Part shown: positions 59,096 to 64,000 of the stretch, in pieces
Numbering within the stretch: position 1 is the stretch's first letter
Layout: every line of letters starts with the position of its first letter
NCBI RefSeq assembly: GCF_900167915.1
Contig: NZ_FUYM01000004.1
Coordinates: forward strand, 434,001 to 498,000
Reading direction: 5' to 3'
Length of the DNA: 64,000 bases
Origin: Rhizorhabdus histidinilytica
GTDB lineage: Bacteria > Pseudomonadota > Alphaproteobacteria > Sphingomonadales > Sphingomonadaceae
The notes under the pieces: model-generated
Database searches by the model: none
Told to the model about the DNA's origin: nothing
Seen by the model: only the letters and a program-made list of their open reading frames with translations
Translations under genes and position numbers: made by a program

Positions 59096-60157
59096 TCACC
59101 AGCCCTTGATCTCGGGCATCACCTTGTCGACGAACAGCTTCCGCGACGCGTAGACATCGTCATAGGGCATCCCGGCATAACCGAGCGAAACCGCCAGGTC
59201 GAAGTCGCCGATCAGTTCGCGCCGCTCGCACAGCTTGTCGACGATCCGGGCGGGATCGCCCCACAGATTGGCTTCGAGATAGGCGTCGATCACCGCCTGC
59301 TGGTCGGTCTCGCGCAATGTCCTGGCCATTTCGGCATAGGAAGCATAGGCGCCGCCCGACTGGGCGAAATTCTCGCTGAGCAACTCATAATGCTCGAGCA
59401 CCTGGACATAATAGCCGGCCATGTAGGTGCGGGCCATCTCCTCGGCGCGCTTCAGGTCCTTGTCGACGAACATCAGGTCGGACGTGATCGGCGGCGGTGC
59501 GTCGGCGCCGTTGGCCGCGCGATAGATGTCACGGTGGCGCTGGACGTCGGCCGCCGCGACGGCCCATGGCGCGTTCGAGAACTTCATGCAGCCCAGGCCC
59601 AGCGCGCCGGCGGCCTCGACCGATTGGGGCGACATGCCGACCATGTAGACGCGCCCCTTGAAGCTGCGCGACGGGCGCGGACGAACCTCGATGCGCGGCT
59701 GCTTGTAGAAGTGGGTATCGGCCTCGACGAAGCCGGTTTCCAGGCCGTTCAGCACGATCTCCGCCGCCTCGTCGAAGCGCTGGCGCGATTCCGAAAAGGG
59801 CACGCGCAGCGCGTCGAACTCGCGCTTGGCGAGGCCCCGCCCCATGCCGATGACGACCCGGCCGTCCGAAACATAGTCGAGCATGATCGCCTTCTCGACA
59901 ACGCGCAGCGGATCGTTCCAGGGCAGGATGAACGCCGCCGGCATCAACTTGATACGCTTCGTCTTTCCTGCAATATAGCTCAGCAACTGGGCGTTGTCGG
60001 GCACCATTGCATAATCAAAGAAGTGATGCTCGACCGGCATCAGCATGTCGAAGCCCATGGCTTCGCCTTCGATCGCTATATCGAGTTCTCGACGATATAT
60101 TTCGCTATCGTCCATTCCAGGGCGACCCTGGAACAGAAGCTGGATACCGATCTGCAT
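59096..60157 (-). CDS. LLM-class flavin-dependent monooxygenase (luciferase-like)
   Basis: 353-residue bacterial luciferase-fold oxidoreductase: MQIGIQLLFQGRPGMDDSEI, MGFDMLMPVEHHFFDYAMVP, VEKAIMLDYVSDGRVVIGMG and RGLAKREFDALRVP fit the alkanal-monooxygenase-like group, with the variant EHHF in place of the more common EHHGF. It uses reduced flavin from a separate reductase, none of which is encoded in the window. ATG 60157 follows GGAG at 6-base spacing. It lies 54 bp upstream of the dienelactone hydrolase gene; the amine oxidase gene stops 100 bp upstream of its start. Confidence 0.9.
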   Translation of the reverse strand: MQIGIQLLFQGRPGMDDSEIYRRELDIAIEGEAMGFDMLMPVEHHFFDYAMVPDNAQLLSYIAGKTKRIKLMPAAFILPWNDPLRVVEKAIMLDYVSDGRVVIGMGRGLAKREFDALRVPFSESRQRFDEAAEIVLNGLETGFVEADTHFYKQPRIEVRPRPSRSFKGRVYMVGMSPQSVEAAGALGLGCMKFSNAPWAVAAADVQRHRDIYRAANGADAPPPITSDLMFVDKDLKRAEEMARTYMAGYYVQVLEHYELLSENFAQSGGAYASYAEMARTLRETDQQAVIDAYLEANLWGDPARIVDKLCERRELIGDFDLAVSLGYAGMPYDDVYASRKLFVDKVMPEIKGW

Positions 60158-60257
60158 TATGAACTCCAATGTCTTGACTATGACTGGTCGATGGACAAGC
60201 GATGCAACGGACGCTTTCCAGCGGCGAGGTTAGGGTTGGCCAAAGGGCGTCGGCGGC

Positions 60258-61655
60258 TCAGCCCCGCCTCAGGATCCCGCCGATCCGCCGCGCGGCGCGG
60301 GCGCCGGACTCGATCGCCCCCGTCAGGAATCCGGCGAATTGCGGGGCGAAGTCCGCCCCGGCAAAGCACAGCCGCCCGATCGGCCGGTCGAGCCGGTCGA
60401 CGAAGCGGGCCATCTGCCCGCGCTTGAGCGATCCGCTGCCACCAAGCGAGAAGGGCTCGCGGCCCCAGTCATGGCCGACGAAGCCGGCCAGCCGGGCCTC
60501 CGGCGCGAAGCGGCGCAGCGCCGCCTCCATCCGGGCCGCGCCGTCGCGAACGCCGAGCGCGCCCTCCATCGCATAGGCCGACAGCAACTGGCCGTCGTCG
60601 AGGATGCTGTGGGTGAAGGTGAACTCGAACGGGTCGGTGCCGGTAGGCGCGAAACTGTTAACCGCCCCCGGCAGGCCGCGCACATGCAGGATGAAGTTGC
60701 TGAGACGCGGCGCGGCCATGCCCTCGGCCGCCGCCTGGCGATGATCCGCAGGGAGATCGGGCGAGAAGCGGATCGCGCGCCACGCCTCCACCGGGGTGGC
60801 AACCACCGCGGCGCGGGCGGCGAAGGCCGTGCCGTCGGCGGTGCGGACCGAAACGCCCTCGGCGCCCTGAGCCACCTGCGTCACCGGCGCGCCGAGCCGA
60901 AGGTCGAACCCGCCGTCGGCGCGGATCGCCTCGCATAGCGCGCGCATGGTGCCGCGCAGCCGATAGACCGCGAACAGCGCCATGAAGCTCTCATAGGTCC
61001 ACAGGCCGTTGGCCATGCGCTGCATCGCCCAGGCGAGGCTCACCTGATCGAGCGGGCGACCGAAATCGCTGAAGATCGCCCGCAGCGCGCTATCGTCGAC
61101 CGGATCGAGCCGGATCGCGCGTAGCCGATCCTCGACCGACATGCGATCGAGCGCGACGAGGCGATCGCCGCTGGCCTGGACGGCGAAAGGCGTGGCGAGC
61201 GCTGCCTGAAGCGCGGGATCGCCCCAGAAGGCGGCGAGGCCGCGCCGCAGCCGGCCATCGAGCTCCTCGGGCGGCATCGCGCGGAGGGGGCCGCCGGCGC
61301 CGATGAAATAATGGTCGGCAACCGGCCGTTCGACCACCTCCAGCTCGTAGCGCTGCACCTCGCGCCAGATCGCCGCCTGGTGCCAGTGGAACCATGTCCC
61401 GCCGCTGTCGACCGCCTGCCCGGCAAGCTGGCCCCAGGCGACCCGGCCGCCGAGCCGCGGCCGCGCTTCGAGCAGCAGGACGCGATGTCCATCCCTGGCG
61501 AGGTCGCGCGCGGCGATCAGGCCGGCGAGACCGCCGCCGATCACGAGCACGTCGATCGGCCGGTCAGCCGCCACCGCCGGCGTCGCCGCAGCCCCCGCCA
61601 GCAGCCCGATCCCGCCCGCGATCACGCCGCGCCGACCGACAGCCACCCCATCCAT
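60258..61655 (-). CDS. Flavin-containing amine oxidase family protein with Tat-like signal
   Basis: 465-residue FAD amine oxidase. The N-terminus has a twin-Arg-like leader (VAVGRRGVIAGGIGLLAGAA). FAD binding is shown by DVLVIGGGLAGLIAARDLAR, LLLEARPRLGGRVAWG, and the C-terminal RLCFAGADFAPQFAGFLTGA. It would oxidise a primary or secondary amine to an aldehyde with release of ammonia, giving a substrate for the GabD-type dehydrogenase of the same run. ATG 61655 has GGGGAGGTCGGC upstream. The monoamine-oxidase-type aromatic cage cannot be assigned by eye, so substrate class is open. Confidence 0.88.
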   Translation of the reverse strand: MDGVAVGRRGVIAGGIGLLAGAAATPAVAADRPIDVLVIGGGLAGLIAARDLARDGHRVLLLEARPRLGGRVAWGQLAGQAVDSGGTWFHWHQAAIWREVQRYELEVVERPVADHYFIGAGGPLRAMPPEELDGRLRRGLAAFWGDPALQAALATPFAVQASGDRLVALDRMSVEDRLRAIRLDPVDDSALRAIFSDFGRPLDQVSLAWAMQRMANGLWTYESFMALFAVYRLRGTMRALCEAIRADGGFDLRLGAPVTQVAQGAEGVSVRTADGTAFAARAAVVATPVEAWRAIRFSPDLPADHRQAAAEGMAAPRLSNFILHVRGLPGAVNSFAPTGTDPFEFTFTHSILDDGQLLSAYAMEGALGVRDGAARMEAALRRFAPEARLAGFVGHDWGREPFSLGGSGSLKRGQMARFVDRLDRPIGRLCFAGADFAPQFAGFLTGAIESGARAARRIGGILRRG

Positions 61656-61755
61656 GCCGACCTCCCCGGAAAAGCGTCCGCGCGCCATGCTGGCGTCACG
61701 GGTGCGGCTTCACGAGGTGGAGGGAGGCCAAAGCACCGCAGGCCCCCTTCCCTCT

Positions 61756-62904
61756 TCAGGCTCGGACGGACACCGGCAGCTCGCGCCGCGCCGACAGGGC
61801 CAGAGCGAGGCCGATCGCCAGCACACCGATCGACAGCAGCCCGATCGGTGCCCGGCTGGGCATCACAACCAGCAGCGCCGCCAGCGCCGGGCCGGCCGCC
61901 GCGCCGAAATTGATCGCGCTGCCGCCCAGCGACGTCCCCCGCCCGCTCTCGTCAAGGCCGGCGAGCAGGCTCATCAGATAGGATGTCGTGAAGGGGGTGG
62001 TCATGTTGAAGACCATGATCCCGGCCGCATAGGCCTCGATCGACTTCAGGCAATAGACGGCGAAGGCGACGAACATCTGCACCCCGAAGCCGATCGCGAG
62101 CGGCAGCGCGTAGCCGAAGCGGTCGCGCATCGCCGCGGCGGCGAACCCGCCCAACGGGGTGGTGAAGGCGGCGATGGTGAGCAGCAGCGCGAGACCGGCC
62201 GCGCCGAAGCCGACGCCCGTTCCCGCCTGCTCGGCATAGGCCCAGACCGCCGCCTGCGACAGGTACATCAGCGCGAGTGCGCCGAGCGCCCGCAGCGATC
62301 CGCGCGGCAGCCGGCCCGGCCCCGCGCCGGCCGAGACGGCGGGATCGGCGATGCCGGGGGCCAGGAAGAAGCCCGCGCCGCCGACCGTCGCGAGTAGCAG
62401 CAGCTCGACCAGGAAGGCCGCCTCGCGACCGATCGGCGCCGCCAGGGCGCCGGCGCCGTAGATCGACACGCCGAAGTTGATCGCGATCATGATCTGCATC
62501 CAGGCGATGGTCCGCTCGGGATGGCGCGCGAAAACCGGCAGCGCGTTGGTCGCGGCCGCGATCAGGCCCGACCCGATCCCGAAGAGCAGCCGCAGCGGGA
62601 TCAGCCATGGCGTGTCCGCGACGACGATCGATCCGGCCGAGGCGAGGAGCGCCAGCGCGATGCCGGCCAGGGTGAGCCTGCGCTTGTCGAGCGAGACGAT
62701 GCGCGGGCTGATCGACACCACGGTGAGCGCGAGGGCGAGCAGTTCGCAAGCGGCGATCCAGCCGGCCGCCGACGGCCCCATGCCATAGTCGACCGCCAGC
62801 GCGGTGACCTCATAGGGCAGCAGGGTGATGGTGAGCCACGCGAGCGGGCTCACCACGATCAGGGCGACGTTCTGCGCCGGGCTCAGCGCGGTGGTAGCGA
62901 TCAT
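61756..62904 (-). CDS. MFS transporter
   Basis: 382-residue 12-helix major facilitator protein (helices such as VALIVVSPLAWLTITLLPY, LALALTVVSISPRIVSL, LIPLRLLFGIGSGLIAAATN, LPLAIGFGVQMFVAFAVY). It lies within the minus-strand catabolic run between the amine oxidase and two SnoaL-like genes, with 100-112 bp gaps. It likely imports the substrate or exports an intermediate. ATG 62904 is the first codon of the first helix region. The MFS subgroup was not resolved. Confidence 0.88.
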   Translation of the reverse strand: MIATTALSPAQNVALIVVSPLAWLTITLLPYEVTALAVDYGMGPSAAGWIAACELLALALTVVSISPRIVSLDKRRLTLAGIALALLASAGSIVVADTPWLIPLRLLFGIGSGLIAAATNALPVFARHPERTIAWMQIMIAINFGVSIYGAGALAAPIGREAAFLVELLLLATVGGAGFFLAPGIADPAVSAGAGPGRLPRGSLRALGALALMYLSQAAVWAYAEQAGTGVGFGAAGLALLLTIAAFTTPLGGFAAAAMRDRFGYALPLAIGFGVQMFVAFAVYCLKSIEAYAAGIMVFNMTTPFTTSYLMSLLAGLDESGRGTSLGGSAINFGAAAGPALAALLVVMPSRAPIGLLSIGVLAIGLALALSARRELPVSVRA

Positions 62905-63016
62905 CGGCGGGCAGGTCCTTCCGCGCCGATGCCCCGCGCTCCGGGCCGGAACGGGAGCTGGCGGGTCCGGTCCGCCCATGAGCGAGGCTATGCCGGGCGA
63001 CGGCGGAGGTAAATCG

Positions 63017-63433
63017 TCAGCCGCCGATGCCGAGCTGCGTCGACAGCGCGACCATGTCCCAATAATCGGCGAGATAGCTGATCTTGCCGTCCTCGAACCG
63101 CAGGAAGGAGGCGCCACGGATCTCGAAGCGCTTGCCGGTCGGCTTGCCCAGCAGCTCGGTCTCGCCGGTGAAGGTGCCCGACAGCGTCCATTCGGCGCCG
63201 CCGGCCTTCGCATCCGCAGTCGCGGCCACCAGCGTCATGGCGATGTCGGGGAAGGCGACGATGCTCGTTTCGTAGAATTCGCGGAACTGGTCATGACCCT
63301 TCATGACCTTGCCCAGCGGCACGTCGTCATAGACGACGTCATGATGAAACAGCTCGAAAAAGACCTGGCTATCCCTGGTCTTCCAGGCGCCGATGACGCG
63401 TTCGACAAGCTTCAGGTTGTGGGGATCGGACAT
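63017..63433 (-). CDS. SnoaL-like (NTF2 fold) polyketide-cyclase/isomerase family protein
   Basis: 138-residue cone-shaped NTF2-fold protein: LKLVERVIGAWKTRDSQVFF, ELFHHDVVYDDVPLGKVMKG, FYETSIVAFPDIAMTLVAAT, FEIRGASFLRFEDGKISYLA and the terminal DYWDMVALSTQLGI. This is the SnoaL/ketosteroid-isomerase-like layout, used as small isomerases, hydrolases or dehydratases. ATG 63433 has GGAGAGAGTGCG upstream. The next gene encodes a second NTF2-fold protein 51 bp upstream, so the two are probably co-transcribed. Confidence 0.88.
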   Translation of the reverse strand: MSDPHNLKLVERVIGAWKTRDSQVFFELFHHDVVYDDVPLGKVMKGHDQFREFYETSIVAFPDIAMTLVAATADAKAGGAEWTLSGTFTGETELLGKPTGKRFEIRGASFLRFEDGKISYLADYWDMVALSTQLGIGG

Positions 63434-63484
63434 CGCACTCTCTCCAGTTCTGGATCGCACTCTTCGCTTCAGCATCGTTGCGGC

Positions 63485-63871
63485 TCAGGATTTGGCGCTG
63501 CCCTGCGGATCGTCGATCGCGAAGCGCCAGCTTCCGTCCGCCTGCTTGCGGACGACCGCGAGGGTGTGGAACGGAACGCTCATCGGCTGGCCGTCGGGGC
63601 CGGTGCCATCGATCCGGCCGCGAGCCCGGGTGGTGGCGAGCTTGCCGTCGACGCTCTCGATCACCGCGACCTCGTCCAGCGCCACCTTCGGCTTCATCGC
63701 GATCAGGCCGGCGAGCTCGGCGCGGATGTCGGCTGCGGAAGTGGTGACCTCGCCGCTGAAGCGGACGAAGGCGCAGCCCTCCTCATAGAGCGTCAGCGCC
63801 CCTTCGATGTCGCCTTCCTCGAACGCGCGCGAAACCGCGGCGTCGATCTCCCTGGGATCGAAAACCTTCAT
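63485..63871 (-). CDS. DUF4440/SnoaL-like NTF2-fold protein
   Basis: 128-residue NTF2-fold protein: EIDAAVSRAFEEGDIEGALT, LYEEGCAFVRFSGEVTTSAA, DIRAELAGLIAMKPKVALDE, then LATTRARGRIDGTGPDG and LAVVRKQADGSWRFAIDDP. The ending (DGSWRFAIDDPQGSA) is typical of DUF4440. Function unknown; such proteins often accompany aromatic and steroid catabolic genes. ATG 63871 has GGAGAATGGTCG upstream. It is the gene before the partial TonB receptor in the same orientation, 73 bp from its stop. Confidence 0.87.
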   Translation of the reverse strand: MKVFDPREIDAAVSRAFEEGDIEGALTLYEEGCAFVRFSGEVTTSAADIRAELAGLIAMKPKVALDEVAVIESVDGKLATTRARGRIDGTGPDGQPMSVPFHTLAVVRKQADGSWRFAIDDPQGSAKS

Positions 63872-63944
63872 CGACCATTCTCCTGCCGGGCCGGCGCCGC
63901 CCACGATGCGTCGCTCGGGCGGGCGCCGGCATTGCGGTGTTGCG

Positions 63945-64000
63945 TCAGAATTCGAAGCGCGCCTCGATGCCATATTCGCGGGGCCGGCCGCGCTGGGCGA
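63945..64000 (-). CDS. TonB-dependent receptor, C-terminal end only (cut by window edge)
   Basis: The last 17 codons of a minus-strand frame read GRPREYGIEARFEF then TGA at 63945. The PREYG-(I/L)-EARF-F ending with terminal Phe is the hallmark C-terminal strand of sphingomonad TonB-dependent receptors. The gene lies upstream of the SnoaL, MFS, amine oxidase, LLM, hydrolase and ALDH genes and probably heads or precedes their operon. Only the terminus is visible, so subclass and substrate are unknown. Confidence 0.8.
   Translation of the reverse strand, partial: AQRGRPREYGIEARFEF

Noticed and set aside
1-64000. tRNA, rRNA, CRISPR arrays, insertion sequences or prophage genes
   Set aside because: I saw no transposase, integrase, regular spacer-repeat pattern or structural RNA signature; the cluster boundaries show no clear terminal repeats.

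Overview
The window is high-GC DNA from an alphaproteobacterium, most likely a sphingomonad (Sphingomonas/Sphingobium/Rhizorhabdus group). The reasons are four TonB-dependent receptors (one cut by the right edge), a FecI-FecR-receptor signalling set, a 50-residue protein of a type I associate with sphingomonads, and many catabolic modules (Rieske oxygenase, molybdenum hydroxylase, CoA transferase, GSTs, PQQ and flavin dehydrogenases). I saw no tRNA, rRNA, CRISPR array, insertion sequence or phage gene. The layout is a mosaic of accessory catabolic and surface-glycan clusters.

Region 1 (1-2.9 kb, minus): nitrate assimilation control. nasT (ANTAR antiterminator) and nasS (nitrate sensor) overlap by 4 bp. 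They lie upstream of a NarK/NasA-type nitrate transporter that is cut by the left edge. A GC-rich leader ending in a strong intrinsic terminator separates nasS from the transporter, as expected for NasT-controlled antitermination.

Region 2 (3.1-17.7 kb): an uncharacterised catabolic cluster. It has a large MalT-like LuxR regulator, a three-subunit molybdenum hydroxylase whose FAD subunit lies 6.5 kb from the other two, RidA, a Rieske oxygenase, a TonB receptor, ThDP-dependent E1 alpha and beta subunits, a stand-alone lipoyl protein and an acyl-CoA ligase. The E1 alpha gene lacks about 44 codons that normally carry the second half of the ThDP motif.

Region 3 (17.7-21.5 kb): a solute-binding-protein remnant, the 50-residue protein, and an AhpD-like plus cupin pair divergent from a MocR regulator. 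Three phased TACCA repeats lie between cupin and MocR. A DUF72 gene follows.

Region 4 (21.5-30.3 kb): a peptide-degradation-like island resembling the microcystin mlr cluster without mlrA. It has an MlrC-family M81 metallopeptidase, an MlrB-like serine hydrolase, an MFS transporter, a TonB receptor, a DAO-type flavoprotein and a divergent XRE-cupin regulator. Two identical 11-bp sites lie in the divergent promoter.

Region 5 (30.5-44.3 kb): surface glycan and lipid genes. They include a glycerophosphotransferase-like protein, a GINT1-like propeller protein, three GT4 glycosyltransferases, an outer-membrane barrel candidate, and a tightly overlapping run of ECF sigma, FecR, STN-domain TonB receptor, DUF2334, flippase-like, DUF2141 and two GTs.

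Region 6 (44.4-64 kb): amidase, TetR, GabT, LysR, a GST-GST-ScoA-ScoB operon, a BBE-type flavin oxidase and a PQQ dehydrogenase with atypical active-site positions. A minus-strand catabolic run follows: NmrA-type reductase, GabD-type ALDH, dienelactone hydrolase, LLM monooxygenase, flavin amine oxidase, MFS, two SnoaL-like proteins and the C-terminus of another TonB receptor.
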